DNA of 64,000 nt from Ilex aquifolium (lineage: Eukaryota > Streptophyta > Magnoliopsida > Aquifoliales > Aquifoliaceae): contig OX637395.1 of assembly GCA_951799425.1 (NCBI GenBank), forward strand, positions 1,756,501 to 1,820,500. The letters are read 5' to 3'. Positions 14,545 through 27,655 of this stretch are shown here, piece by piece. The translations under genes and the position numbers were made by a program. Positions within the stretch are counted from its first letter, which is position 1; every line of letters begins with the position of its first letter. The notes beneath the pieces are model-generated. The model did no database searches, was not told the origin of the DNA, and saw only the letters and a program-made list of their open reading frames with translations.

Positions 14545-15296
14545 TTTACCTTAAACGTGTTCCTAGACTTGGGTTGTTGTATCAAACCAATGGACACCTA
14601 AACGTGGAAGGTTTTACAGATGCTGGTTCTCCCTTGGATCAAAGATTAACTACTGGATATTGTACTTTCTTGGAAGGTAATGTGGTAACATGGAAGAGTA
14701 AGAAATAAACGGTGGTAGCATGGTTCAGTGCTAGTGCTGAGACTGAGGCTAAGTATAGAGTGATGACACGTACCACTAGTGAGTTGACATGATTACTACA
14801 TTTTTTTCGAGAAATTGGTTTTCCAGTCCAACTTTCCCTATAGTTGTTCAATAATAATCAGATAGCTCTTCACATTGCTGCCAATTATGTGTTCCAAGAG
14901 AGGACTAAGCATATCATAATTAATTGTCACTTTATTTAAAACAAGATACTAAGTGGAGATACTGCAACACCATTTATGAAATCTGATGATCAACTTGTAG
15001 ATATGCTCACCAACATCGAGTTGTACTCGTCTTACAACCATTTGTTCCAAACTTGAATTATATAATATATATATTCTAGCTTGAGGAGGAGTGTTGAGAT
15101 TATTACCATTATGTTGTCACTATTTTATATGGTTGTGATAAGTATGCCTCTCTAAGGGTATCCTAGTGTTCTATGTTTTCATTAGTTAATTATAAACATA
15201 AGTTGAGAATGAGAGGTAGGTTTTGAATAACAAAACAGTCAAAACTCATCTCTGCCTCACTTATTATTGTTTTCTCTTCATTCTCTAAACTTAACA
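14545..15296 (+). mobile_element. Ty1/copia 3' fragment: RNase H end, PPT and 3' LTR
   Basis: The plus strand encodes a decayed copia RNase H tail: NGHLNVEGFTDAGSP, then TTGYCTFLEGNVVTWKSKK, a stop at 14706-14708, and in the same frame SASAETEAKYRVM. Compared with intact elements the DWA of TDADWAGSP is deleted. After the usual C-terminal region comes a purine-rich tract CTTGAGGAGGAG and a 205-bp LTR (15092-15296) starting TGTTGAG and ending CTTAACA. The left part of the element is missing, so this is a dead, 5'-truncated copy. Confidence 0.85.
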
Positions 15297-16603
15297 AAAA
15301 TCTTGAAAATAATGTATCGATTTCACAAACCTCTCTGAAATGTCCCAGGGCTTCAGTTTTAGCACAACCACAACCAACCCTAACCTCCCGTGCTTATTCA
15401 ACATCTTACTCGTAAATTTCCTTTTCAGCTTGCAACGTTCATTGTACGAAAGTGGAGGCAATTTTTCGGGCTACTCTTGAGGCTATCATTTCTCCATTGC
15501 CCATAAATCTCACTCGATTCCTATGCAAACCCTTAGCAAATAGAGGAAACAACCTATACGTAAATGCATGCATCAAATGGATCAAATCCACAAAAAATAT
15601 TCAATGAAGAGTAAGATTTTTAAATCAGAATCTTATCTTGGATCGATGAAAAAGGCTAAAGGATCGAAAGGCTGGTAACATCGTATCGAGAATAGTAAGA
15701 TACTATAAATTTAAAAGACGAGACAAAAAATATATACAAACCTAGTATTTATGCAGATCGAAATCATATTGATAAAAAGTCCAAAGAACAATTTGAAATG
15801 GAAATCAAGAAACAATTGCTGGTCATAAAAATAGAAAGGCATGAATTGCGCAAAAAGTTCTTTCGGCTAAAACGTCGTCGTATCAAGTAGGGTTCCTCTA
15901 TTTAGCGAATCGATTTTCTATTTAACTTAGCTTATCCCACTTATCTCTTATCTCAGTTTATAGAAAATGTTCTTCATGACCCTTTTTATTTGCTAATTCG
16001 CGAGTTTATGGGGTCTTTAGGACCTATACTCTAATAAAAGGAGGAAACACTTTTTCTAAAAAATCCATTACCTGGTTGCTCTATGTATCAACACTAGAGA
16101 TGTCGATAGTCTCAAATCCGTCCCTTTCCCCACTCTTTATTGGCTCGTTTCGTAGAAATAGAGTAGTCAAATTATTGAATTAAAGTATTTTGACCTTAAC
16201 TTTTACGGAGAGATGAATATAGAGTAGAGATTGGAAAGTTGAGAGACTAATGAACAAACAACTTCAACAGTTCAATATCTAAACAAAAAATTAGAAGAGA
16301 GTGAAAATGGAAGACTATTTGACAATTATCACTCGTCGGGAGACAAGATCAAACTTAACGGTGGTTCTAAATTTTCCACAAGAGAGACAAACAAATAAAG
16401 AATTTTATGCATCTTTTTCCATCTACCGGAATTCCCTATTAAACTAAAAATTATACGAGACAATCACATTTAGATTGAGTTCTAAGTATTGAAATAATAA
16501 ATATGACCCTACATATGACTTGTGTCAACTTAATAACTAAATGCGCCTAACAAACAAACCCAACAAGTAGGGTCAATAAAATCGCAATTTGGATCGGGTA
16601 TCT
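15297..16603. other. No recognisable gene
   Basis: Moderately AT-rich single-copy-looking sequence with stops in all frames. I see no transposon termini and no exon. It leads directly into the purine array. Confidence 0.4.
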
Positions 16604-17042
16604 ACGATCCTATAAGAATGCGAGGACTGTAAGAAAAAGAAGACTATAAGAAGAATAAGACTACATGTAGAAGACAACGACAATAAGAAAAAGAATATTA
16701 GAAAAAGGCTACAACAAACAAGACCACAAGAAGAAGAAAAAGATTACAAGAAGATGACTACAATAAGAAGAAAAAGGCTACAAGAAGAAGAAGACTACTA
16801 AGAAGAAAAAAACTACGAAGAAAAAGAAGACTATTAACAAGAAGAACAACAAGTCAACAACAATAACAAGAGTACACGAACAAGACTATTACAAGATGAA
16901 AAAGAAGAATAAGAAGACTACAATAAGAACAAGAACAAGAACAAGAACAACAATAAAAACAAGGAAGAAGACTAGAAGAAGAAGATGAAGAACACAAGAA
17001 AAAAAGACGACTATCATATTGGTTATGATCTACCAACAAGCA

Positions 17043-17245
17043 GCCAAGAGCCTAAAGAAAGCACCGAGAAAGAGAGAGGTGTTCCGTATAGGTTTAGGTT
17101 CGTATATTATATATACTGTGGCGCTATATGATTTTTAGCTATAGGTCTCGTGTGCTTGCTATAGAAAGTCAATATACGAGTCTGAGGAGGCTCTCTTTGA
17201 GCTTGTTGCTCCCCTTTATTTGAATACCCCTCGTTCTTTCGTCCG
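17043..17245. other. Non-repetitive island in the purine array
   Basis: About 200 bp of balanced composition between two purine stretches. The segment around TCTGAGGAGGCTCTC reads unlike the surroundings. The source is unknown; an organellar or gene-derived insertion is possible but not shown. Confidence 0.4.
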
Positions 17246-17695
17246 GAGAAGAAAAGAGAAGAAGAAGAAGACTACAAAAAAAAAAAGAAGATTACAAGAA
17301 AAAGATGAAGATTACAAGAAGAAGATGAAGAGCACTACAAGAAGAAGAAGAAGATGAAGAACACTACAAGAAGAAGAAGAAGACTAACAACAATAAGACT
17401 GCATAAGAACAACAAAAAATAATTAGAATAAGACCACAAGAAGAAGAAGAAGAACAAGACTACAAGAAAAAAAGAAGACTACAAAAAGAAAAAATAGATA
17501 AAAAGATGAAAAAAAAAAGACTAAGAAGAAGAAGACTACTAGTAAGACTAAGAAGAGACGAAGAAGAAGACTACAACAACAACAACAACAACAAGAAAAA
17601 GAAAAAGAAGAAGACTATTGAAAGGAGGAGAAGAAGATAAGACTACTAGGACGGGAAAAAGAAGAAAAAGAAGAAGGTGAGGACTACAAGAATAA

Positions 17696-17862
17696 GAGCA
17701 TCTCATGCGTTACCCACTTTTAAAATCAAATCAAATAGACTCAAACTCTTACTTAAATCATCAATGATTGAGTTTGTTCTCCTTTAAATTTGAGTTTGTC
17801 CATTAGAGTCCTTTGTATCAAATGAACTTTTTACTCAAATTTGAGTCATGGTTGAAGATACC
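17696..17862. mobile_element. MITE-like island in the purine array
   Basis: About 165 bp of AT-rich sequence with related inverted ends (GAGCATCTC on the left, GAAGATACCTT on the right) and internal TTTGAGTTT/AAACTCAAA inverted motifs, resembling plant GAGCATCTCC-type MITEs. No clear target duplication is visible in the repetitive surroundings. Confidence 0.45.
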
Positions 17863-17956
17863 TTAAGAAGAACATGAAGACTATAAGAACAAAGAAAAAG
17901 AAGAGAAGGAAGACAGCAAGAAGAAGACTATAAGAAGAAGAAGACTCCAAAAATAT

Positions 17957-18124
17957 TGTTAGAGTATTATGAGGGGTAGTTTAATCATTTATTTTATTCT
18001 ATATTACGCTACTATATAAAGGCCTTTATTGTGTATTTTAGGATAAGTTGTTGCACAAACTAATTGTGCCATAATGATATTTTTTTTTTCCTCTTATCTC
18101 TTCTTTCTTTGATCTAATCTAACA
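17957..18124. mobile_element. Short solo LTR, copy 1
   Basis: 168 bp starting TGTTAGAGTATTATGAGGGG and ending TCTAATCTAACA, so TGTTAGA...TCTAACA inverted termini. It is the same element as 20870-21042. The base groups beside it are AATAT on the left and ACTAC on the right. Confidence 0.75.
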
Positions 18125-21100
18125 ACTACAACGACAAGAAAAAGAAAAAAAAAGTATACTAGAAGGCGAAGAAGAAGAAGACTAAGAGAAAAAGGACACA
18201 CGCAGAAGACTGGAAGAAAAAGAAGAATACTACAAGAATAAAAAAAAGATTGAGAAAAAGACTACACGAAGAAGAACAAGACTACAAAATGAAAAACAAG
18301 ACTCTAAAAAGAAGACTAAAAGAAACAAAAAAAAAAAGAGAGAGACTAAAAGTACAAGAAAAATAAGATGACGACCTACGAAGAAGAAGTAGAAGACTAT
18401 AAGAAGAAAAAAAATACTACAACAAGAAGAAGCTATTGAAAAAAGAAGAAGACTAACAACAAAAAGAAGAAACGACTACGATGACAAGAAGCAGAAGCAG
18501 AAGGCTATAATAAGAAAAGAAGATTACAAGAAGAAAACTACAACAAAAATAAGAAGACCATAAGAAGAAGAATAAGACTACAACAAAAATAAGAAGACCA
18601 TAAGAAGAAGAATAAGACTACAACAAGTACAAGAAGAAGAATAAGACTACTACAAGAAGAAGAAGAATTAGAAAAACACTACTAGAAGGAGAACAAGAAA
18701 AAAAGAAAAAGAAGAAAACAACTACAATAAGAAAAAGAACAATAACAACTACATGACAATAATAAAAAGAAGAAAAAGACCACAAAATAAGTAGAAGTGG
18801 ATGAAGAATACAAAAGGAAGAAAACTAGTTGAAAAGGAAGAACATTGCAAGAAGAAGAAGAAAAAGGAAAAAACTGCAAGAAGAATGACACAAGAAGACT
18901 CCTTGGAGGAGGAGGAGGAAAAAAAGAAGAAGAAAAACATACAGGCAGAAGAAGACTACAAAAAGAAGAAAAAAAAGAAAAAGAAAACTAAGACTACAAA
19001 AGGAAGAAGAAAAAGAACTTTACAAGAAGAAGAAGAAGAAAAAAACTACAAGAACAAGGAGAAGACCACAAGAAGGAAAAAAAAAAAAGATGAAGAAGAC
19101 TATAAGAAGAAAAAGATAAAGACTACTAGAAAGAAAAGAAGAATAAAAATAAAACAAGATGAAGAAGAAGAAAAAGAAGACAACAAAAAGAAGAAAACAA
19201 GAAGAAAGACAAGAAGAAGAAGAAAAATACTACAAAAAGATGAAAAAAGAAGTAGAAGACTACAAGAAGAAGATTACAAAGAGGAAGAAGAAGAAAAAGA
19301 CGACGACAAGAATACGAATAAGACTACAAACAGAAAGCAACAAGAGGAAAACTAGAAGAAGGAATCTACTAAGAAGAAGAAAAAGATAAGACGAGAAAGA
19401 CTACAAGATGAAAAACAAGATTCTAAGAAGAAGAAGAGACTACATGAAACAAAGAAAAAGAGAAAGACTAAAAGTACGAGAAAAATAAGATGACGACCGA
19501 AGAAGAAGAGGACTACAAGATGAAAAAATAGAAGACTAAAGAAAAAAAAAAGCTATTGAAAAAAGAAGAAGACTAACGACAAAAAGAAGAAAAAGACTAC
19601 AATGATAAGAAGCAGAAGACTACAGCAGGAAAAAGAAGAAGATTACAAAAAAAAGGAGACTACAACAAGTATAAGAAGAAAAAGAAGAAGAATACTACAA
19701 CAAGAAGAAGAATTAGAAAAAGACTACTAGAATGAGAACAAGAAGAAAAAGAAGACTAACACAAGAAAAAGAAGAATACTATAAGAAGAAGAAGAACAAT
19801 AACAACAGGACAATAACAAGAAGAAGAAGAATACAAGAATAAGAAGAAAAAGACTAGAAGAAGAAGACCACAAAATAAGAAGTAGAAGTGGATGAAGAAT
19901 AACAAAAAGAAGAAAACTGGCTGAAAAGGAAGAACACTACAATAAGAAGAAGAAAACTACAAAAAGACTGACACGAGAAGAAAAACAAGAATTCTAGAAC
20001 GAGGAGGAAAAAAAGAAGAAAAAAAACATACACGCAGAAGAAGACTACAAAAAGAAGAACAAGAAAATTATTATAAGAAAAAAAATGGACTACAAGAAGA
20101 AGAAGACTACAACAACAACACTACAAGAAGAAAAAAGAAAAAAAAAAGACTACAAAAGAAAGACGAAAAAGAAAAAGACAAGGAGAAGACTACAAGAAGA
20201 AAAAAAGAAGAGGATGAAGAAAACAACAAGAAGAAAAAGATAAAGACTACTAGAAGGAAAAGAAGAAGAATAAAAATATAACAAGACTAAGAAGAAGAAG
20301 ACTAAAAAAAGAAGAAAATAAGAAGAAAGACAAGAAGAAGAAGATGATGAGTACAAGAATAAGAATAAGACTACAAGCAGAAAAAGCAAAAAACAACAAG
20401 AGAAAATCTACAAGTAGGAAATTACTAAGAAGAAGAAAAAGAAGACGACTACAAGAACAAAAAGAAGAAAGGACGACAAGAAAATGACTAAAATAACAAG
20501 AATAAGACAACTACAAGAGGAAGAAGAATACAGGATGAAGAAGACTACAAGAAGAAGATGAAGATTAAAACAAGAATAAGAAGAAGAAGACTACAACAAG
20601 AATAAGAAGAAGTAGACTACAAAAATAAGAAGTAAGAGACTACAACAATAAGGAAAAGAAGAAGGCTACAATAACAAGAAACAAGAAGACTAACATCACT
20701 AAGACCACAACAACAAGAAGAGATGCTCTAAGAAGAACATGAAGACTACAAGAAAAAAGAAAAAAGAAAAAGAAGAGGAGGAAGACTCCAAGAAAAAGAA
20801 GACTACAAAAAGAAGAAAAATAACGCTGCAAGAAAAACAAGAAAACTACAAGAACAAGAAGAAAACTACTGTTAGAATATTATGAGGGGTAGTTTAATCA
20901 TTTACTTTATTCTATGTTGTCCTACTATATATAAAGACTTTTATTGTGTATTTTAGATTAAGTTGTTGCACAGATTAATTGTGCCATAATGATATTTTCT
21001 CTATTTTTCTCTTATCTCTTTTTTCTTTGATCTAATATAACAATTGCAACAAAAAAAAGGATAGAAAGAAAAGAAGAAGACTACTAGAAACAGAAGAACA

Positions 21101-22330
21101 ATACAAGAAAAAAAAAAAGAATACTACAACAAAAAAAAAAGATAGAGAAGAAGATTACACGAAGAAGAACAAGACTATAAAAAGAAGAAAGATAAGAAGA
21201 GCAAGACTATAAGAAACAAAAGAAAAAGAGGAAGAATAAAAGTACAAGAAAAATAAGACGAGGACCTAGGAAGAAGATGACTATAAAAAGAAAAAGAAGA
21301 CTACAACAAGAAGCTATTGGAAAAAAGAAGAAAAAGACAACAATGACGAGACGCAGAAGGCTACAACAAGAAAAGAAGAAGACTACAACAACGACAAAAA
21401 TAAGATTACAAGAAGACGAAGAAGAAGGAGACTACAACAAGAATAAGAAGAAGAATAAGACTACAACAAGTACAAGAAAAAGAAGAGGAAGACCACTACA
21501 AGAAGAAGAAGAATTTGAAAAAGACTACTAGATGGAGAACAAAAAGAAAAAGAAAAAGAAGACTAACACAAGAAAAAAGAAGACTACAAGTAGAAGAAGA
21601 CAACAAGAACAAGAAGAAGAATAATAACAACAACAGGACAACAACAAGAAGAAGAAGAAGGAGACCACAAAAGAAGAACTAGAACTGGATGAAGAATACA
21701 AAAAGAAGAAGACTAGCAAAAAAAAAAAAAGAACACTACAAGAAGTAGAAGAAAACAATAAGACTACTAGGAAGAGGAAGAGGGAGGAGGAGGAGAAGAA
21801 AAACATACAAAAAGAAAAAGAACAAGAAATGCTACAAGAAAAAAAAGAAAAAAGACAACTACAAAAAAAAAGAAGACTGCAACAATAGTAAGAAGAAGAT
21901 TATAAGATAAAGAGAAAAATAAGACAAGAAAAGTAGAAGAAAAAGACTACAAAAACATAGAGAAGACCACAAGAAGAAAAAAAAGGGGAAAACGAGGATG
22001 AGAAATACAAAAAGAGGAAGAAGACTACTAGAAGAAAACCACAAGAAGACAAATATGAAGGCTACTAGAAGGAGAAAAAGAAGAATAAAAGTACAACAAG
22101 ACGAAGGAGAAGGAGAGGAAGACTACAAAAAAGAATAAAATAAGAAGAAAGACTACAAGAAGAAGAAGAAAAAATACCACAAGAAGATGAAAAAAAAATA
22201 CCACAAGAAGATGAAAAAAAAAAAGACAAGAAGAAGAAGTAGAAGACTACAAGAAAAAAATTAAAAAGAGGGAAGAAGAAGAAGAATATAGGATAAACTA
22301 GATTACAGAAAGAAGAAGCCAACTAAAACA
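18125..22330. repeat. Higher-order repeat inside the purine array
   Basis: Rare landmark words recur in the same order three times. AATAAGATGACGACC-like: about 18365, 19485 and 21255. AGAAGTGGATGAAGAAT-like: about 18793, 19885 and 21686. GATAAAGACTACTAGAA-like: about 19113, 20237 and 22047 (last one diverged). Units are therefore about 1.1-1.8 kb and point the same way, so this part grew by segmental tandem duplication and not by triplet slippage alone. Positions were matched by eye. Confidence 0.7.
20870..21042. mobile_element. Short solo LTR, copy 2
   Basis: 173 bp starting TGTTAGAATATTATGAGGGG and ending TCTAATATAACA. It is flanked by ACTAC on the left and ATTGC on the right. The array sequences on both sides match those around copy 1, which points to one insertion later duplicated together with the array and not to two insertions. 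Confidence 0.75.
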
Positions 22331-23263
22331 AGAACAAGAAGAAGAAGACTACTAAAAAGAACAAGAAAGAAAAAGAAGAAAAAAACTACAAAAATAAGCA
22401 GCAAGAGACTACAATAAGAAGAAAAAGAAAAAGCCTACAACAATAAGAAGAAAGACTACAACACCAACAAGGCCACAACAAGAAGAAGAGACTAGAAAAA
22501 ATAGAAACAACAACAATAAGAAGACCACAAGAAAAAGAAGAAGAGGACTAAAAGGAAGAAGCAGCCTACAAGAAAATGACTACAAGAAGAAGAAGAAGAA
22601 CAACAACAACAAGGCTATAACAAAAAGAAAAAGAAGAAGAAGAAGAAGTAGAAGCATATTACAAGAAGAAAAACAATAAGACGACTAATAGAAAAGAAAG
22701 AACACTACAAGAAGAAGAAGAAAAAGAAGAAGCCTACTAGAAAGATAAGAAGAAGAAGACTACAAGCAGAAAAGGGCTACCAAAAGAAGAAGAGAAAGAC
22801 TGCAACAAGAAGAAAAAGAAGTTGAAGAAGGAAAAAACAAGCAATAAAAAGAAGAAGAAGAGTACAAGAAAAAGAATAAGCAGAGGATGAAGCATACATA
22901 AAGAAGAAGAAGACTACAAAAAGAAAAAAAGACTACTAGAAGGGGAAGAAGAAGATGACGAAAAATACTACAAGAAAAAAAAGAAGAAGAACAAGACAAC
23001 TACAAGAATAAAAAGATGAAGAAGGATACAAGAAGAAGAAGAAGATTGCTAGAAGGAGAAGAGGAAGAGGAAGATGAAGACTACAAGAAGAAGACCACAA
23101 CAAGAAAACTAGAATAAGAAGAAAAAGAAGAATACTACAAAGAAGAAAAAGAAAAAGAAGACCACTTAGAAGAAGACTACATCAAGAAAAAGGGAAGAAG
23201 AAGAAGACGACTACAACAAGAAGTAGACTACAACAAAAAGAAGAATACTAAAAAAAGAAGAAG

Positions 23264-23480
23264 AAATTTTCAAGAGATGATTTTGAGAATCAACCAACTG
23301 AAACATACGCAGCCCAGGTGACTCCTCCAGCCTCCCTCTCGTCCAAATGAAATAGGATGAATCAAATCAATAAACTTATTGATTAATTCAGTGCGCATTT
23401 TCAAATTCAATCAAGGCAATGTAGCTTACTTTTCCTGAAATTGAGTCATCCTATTCCAATTAAGATGATGACTTCAACAA
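23264..23480. other. Non-repetitive island in the purine array
   Basis: About 215 bp of mixed composition between purine stretches. No open frame or transposon ends recognised. Confidence 0.4.
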
Positions 23481-24664
23481 AAACAATAACAAGAAGAAAA
23501 AGACCACAACAATAAGAAGAAGGAAGAAGAGGAAGATAAAGAAAAATAAGACTACATAGAGGAGAAGAAGAAAACAACTACAAGAAAAAGAAAAAGAAAA
23601 AGAAAACTAGAAGAAGATGAAGACTACAACAAGAAGAATATTACAAGAAGAACAAGAAGACTACCAAAAGAAGAAAAAGACTAGAAGAAGAAGAAAACGA
23701 TGACTACAACAAGAACAAGAAGAATATTACAAGTAGAAAAAGAAGACTACAACAAGAACATGAAGACGACTACAAGAAGAAAAAGAAGACTACAACAAGA
23801 AGAAGAAGAAGAGGAGGACTACAAGAAAAAAAAAAGACTACAAAGAAGAAAAAGACTACACAAAAAAGAAGAAGACTATTATAAGAAGTAGACTACAACG
23901 ACAGCAACAAAAAGAAGATTACAATAAAAAGAAGAAAAAGAAAAATACAACAAGAAGAAGACTACTAGAAGGAGAAGGAAAGAAGAAGAATACAACTACA
24001 AGAAAAAAAAAGACTAAATAAGAAAAAGGCAAATAAGAGTACAAGAAAGAGAAGAAAACTATAATAAGAGAAAGGAGAAGAAGACTACAAAAAGAAGAAG
24101 AACAAAAAGAATAAATTAGAAGTATACAAAAAGAAAAAGACTACAAGAAGAATAAAACTAAAGGAATAAGAAGAAGAATACACGAAAAAGAAGAACAAGA
24201 CTATAAAAAGAAGAAGAAGACGAAAAATACAACAACAAAAAAAAGAAGAAGACTACAAGAAGAAGAAAAAGACTACTAAAAAAAAGAAAAAGAACAAGAA
24301 CAAGAAAGTGACTACAAGAAGAAAAAAGAAGAAGGATATAAGAAAAAGACTACCAGAAGGAATAGAAGAAGTATAAGAAGATTACAAGAAGAAGGAGATG
24401 GAGAAGAAAACTACTAGAAGTAGAGGCAGAAGGAGAAGGAGAAAATGAAGACAACAAGAAGAAGATCACAACAAGAAGAATAAGTAACCGACGAACAAGA
24501 CTACTAAGCAGATGACTAAGAAGAACACTAAGAATACTACAAGAAGAAGAAGATGATGAAAAAGATTACAACAATAAGAAGAAGACTACAAGAAGAAAAT
24601 GACTAGAAGGAAAAAAAAAAGACAAAAAGAAGGCAGCATGAAGAAGAAAATAACAATAAGAAAA

Positions 24665-24905
24665 AGACTACTACGAATGACAGTACATTGCAACGTAGTG
24701 GCATAGCAATTGTTAGAAACTACAGTATATAAAAAGGTAGTGGCATAATTGTCATTAGACACCAATATTAAGTGCAAGAATAGTTATGGGAATAACATAA
24801 CAAGTGAAAGTGGTCAAGCAATTTTTAGGAAAAATAGTATATAAAAGGCAACTGTCATTAGACACTAATATTAAGGGCAAGAATAGCAATGCAAATATTG
24901 TAATA
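24665..24905. repeat. Terminal module of left purine array (forward)
   Basis: About 240 bp made of two diverged sub-repeats of roughly 110 bp. Each carries AGCAATTGTTAG-, TATATAAAAGG- and TCATTAGACACTAATATTAA-like words. It directly follows the purine array and occurs again, inverted, at 27438-27655. Confidence 0.85.
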
Positions 24906-26985
24906 TCAATCTACACCAAGCTCAGATCAGGAAAAAATGTGTCAAATAACATATGAGTTTTAAAAATATAGGTCAAAAAGAAGTTTGAGATAAATTGCAT
25001 CACTAGATAAGCTGAACGGTATAGAGAGAATAAAATAAGTAAAGCAATATACACAAGGTGTCATGAGACAACTTCAATAAATTGATCCAATCTAGCAGTT
25101 TAGCCCACCCATGCTAAATAAAAGATTATATATCGAACCCATCATGCCATCCGACTGAGGTACGATTCATTAATCATTATAATCAACAAAATTTTCAAGC
25201 AGTTTCACCGAGTAAAATGCCGAATCCTCTTTTCTTTTTGGTTTCCAAGACTTTTTAACCACAAAAAAACTTGATTTGACTATCGCAACCTTAAAGTAAC
25301 CTTAGTTCTTTATGTAATTTATAGATATCAACCGTATCGCAACCTAAAAGCACCCTTACTTCTTTATGTAGTTTATAGTATCAACCAAAATGAGCTGAAT
25401 AGAATCTTTGGAAGCATACATAATTGAGAAAAAAAACAAAGATTTTCAATAAAAGCTTCATCATTTTTCTTTTCTTTTCTTGTTCTTTATTTATGGTGGC
25501 AGTGTCTCTAAATAAAAACTTGTCTACAGCCTTTAAACTTTCAACAAGTTTAATATAACAACTTGCATTTCCCTTAAGGTTCATGTTTACTGAGTTCGTG
25601 GTTTGATGTTAAACCTCATTAAAATATAAGCCCAAAAACAAACATCAAGAAAAATAAATTTAACCAAGGCTACCAAGCATTATGTAGCTTGTCCACACTT
25701 AGTCAACAAGTTGCATCCCCACAAAGGGCAACCCTCTGCATGAGACTTCCACCACTACAAGATCTTGAGGATCACATGTGCGTATCATGTTCAAGTCAAG
25801 TTTTCAACTCAAAAGGTTAAACCATTTGAGCAGGAGACGTCATGTCAACCCTCAAATGAACAAAGCCAGATTGCACATTTGTGTTGAACAATATAAAAAG
25901 AAAACCCAACTGGAAGTGATTCACTAATCATTATTAACACAAAGCTACAATACAACGAACATACCTCCGATTGTTCAAATTTATTAAATACTAGTGACTT
26001 ATACCTCTCCCGCAAGTCCCAATGACGCCTTCTCTCAATGAAATATTGAAATCAGATAAACACCATAAAACCCCCAGCGAGGCATACTTGTACCAGCTGA
26101 AAGTAAGTTCATCTAATAAGCATGTGTAAGAAAAAAGGAGAAAGCATTAAAAAAATCAGGTTTATGTAAGCTTGCACAGATGCATGTATGCGCAATTATA
26201 TATATGAGCGTATAGTAGAAAAATCTTGCCCACTTCCCAAGATTTGCAATCAGTTGGTCAATAGTTGTGTGGGAGACATGAAATGGGCTTCTATAAGGTC
26301 GCTGAATCTGGAATTCCAATGTCATCTTTAAGAACGTAACAACAAATTAACGAAAAAGTTGAGCACAAAACAAATATCTAATCAGACATACATGTTCATC
26401 AAAGATGGGCCAAAATTTTGGAAAAAAAATTCATCAGCACCTGACATAATGGATTTCAGAGTCCATCACTAGGACCAGGTGAAGGTACTCCAACATATAA
26501 TGATTCGAGTATTTCTAGTCTTCATAGCAATACTCCATTCGAACCGCTCTCGATACTTATTCATAATTTAAATTAGTTCGCTTTGCCTATTCTTCTCGGT
26601 CGAGGCTTGTAAAAATTGTAGTCAAAATCAATTTAACATAGTAATAATTCATAACAAAATCTCTAGATTATAGTGGGTGCAGAAGATCCAACACATACAT
26701 GAACATCCAGCAAGTCCATGTTTTCCAAGGTCAATTACAAACTATTTCAAAACCTAATAAATAGTAGCTAGAAAAAAAAATCGAAATCATGCCACTACTT
26801 ATTAGAAGAGGCATGTGAGTCACATTAAAGGCAGATCAACTAGCTGATCATGCTTTTTCCTTGTTTCACGTTGGCGATGCCACATTGGTAATCAGGACAA
26901 AGATAGACATTTATTTTTAAATTGGGTATTAGACACACAAAAAAAGGAAGTATATAGAAATCTAATCCTACATTCTTATGGATCA
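24906..26985. other. Spacer between the inverted arrays
   Basis: About 2 kb of AT-rich, mostly single-copy-looking DNA. It contains a ~54-bp tandem duplication at about 25283-25388 (TATCGCAACCT... twice). On the minus strand an exon-like stretch at about 26236-26325 stays open for some 30 codons (RPYRSPFHVSHTTIDQLIAN), and another possible exon lies at about 26010-26095. I cannot assign them to a family, and no consistent splice pair joins them in frame. Confidence 0.35.
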
Positions 26986-27433
26986 CGAATTGCTTCTAAA
27001 TTTTCTCCCATTAGAATATCAAGAAGCAGAGAAAACAAGGAAAAACATATTAGAAGAAGAAAAAGAAGACTACATGAAGAAGAATAAGAACACTACTAGG
27101 AGGAGGAAAAGAAGACTTAAAAAAAAGACTACAAAAGGAAGAGTAAGCCTACAAGACGACTACAAAAAGAATACGAAGACGAAGAAGAAGAAGAAGAAGA
27201 ACAACAACAACAACAACAACAACACTAACAAGAAGACCAATAAAAAGAAGAATACAAGAAGAAGAAGAAGAAGAATAGTAAAAAGGGAAGAACACTACAA
27301 GAACGAGAAGAAGAAAACTACAAGAAGAATGATACAAGAAGAAAAAGGAGAAGACTACAAAAAAAAAAGAAAACTGCAATAAGAAGAAGTTTATGAAAAA
27401 GAAGGCTACAAGAAAAAGACGAGGATGAAACAT
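26986..27433. repeat. Short purine-strand segment before the inversion point
   Basis: About 450 bp of plus-strand GAA/GACTACA repeat, including an (AAC)n run near 27200. It abuts the inverted module, so the purine strand switches from plus to minus across 27434-27656. Confidence 0.85.
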
Positions 27434-27437
27434 AGAT

Positions 27438-27655
27438 ACAATATTCTCATCGCTACTCTTGCCCTTAATATTAGTGTCTAATGATAGTTATACCACTGCT
27501 TTTTATATACTGTTTTTCCTAACAATTGCTATACCACTTCCACGTGATACAATATTCTCATCACTATTCTTGCACTTAATATTAGTGTCTAATGACAATT
27601 ATGCCACTACCTTTTATATATTTTAGTTCCTAACAATTGCTCGTCTCAATGTACT
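27438..27655. repeat. Terminal module, inverted copy
   Basis: The reverse complement matches 24665-24905 along its whole length, with both sub-repeats in the same order (for example CTTGCACTTAATATTAGTGTC here). With the flanking arrays it makes a large imperfect inverted repeat with a ~2.5-kb loop. Confidence 0.85.

Larger units (their letters stand above)
16604..24664. repeat. Giant degenerate purine-strand array (GAA with GACTACAA)
   Basis: About 8 kb in which the plus strand is nearly all A and G, built from GAA/AAG triplets broken at short intervals by variants of GACTACAA. Many frames stay open because stops are rare in such sequence and encode Lys/Glu/Arg-rich nonsense; these are not genes. 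The array is broken by islands at 17043-17245, 17696-17862, 17957-18124, 20870-21042 and 23264-23480. It shows higher-order repetition (separate entry). Such polypurine-polypyrimidine DNA can form triplex (H-) DNA. Confidence 0.95.
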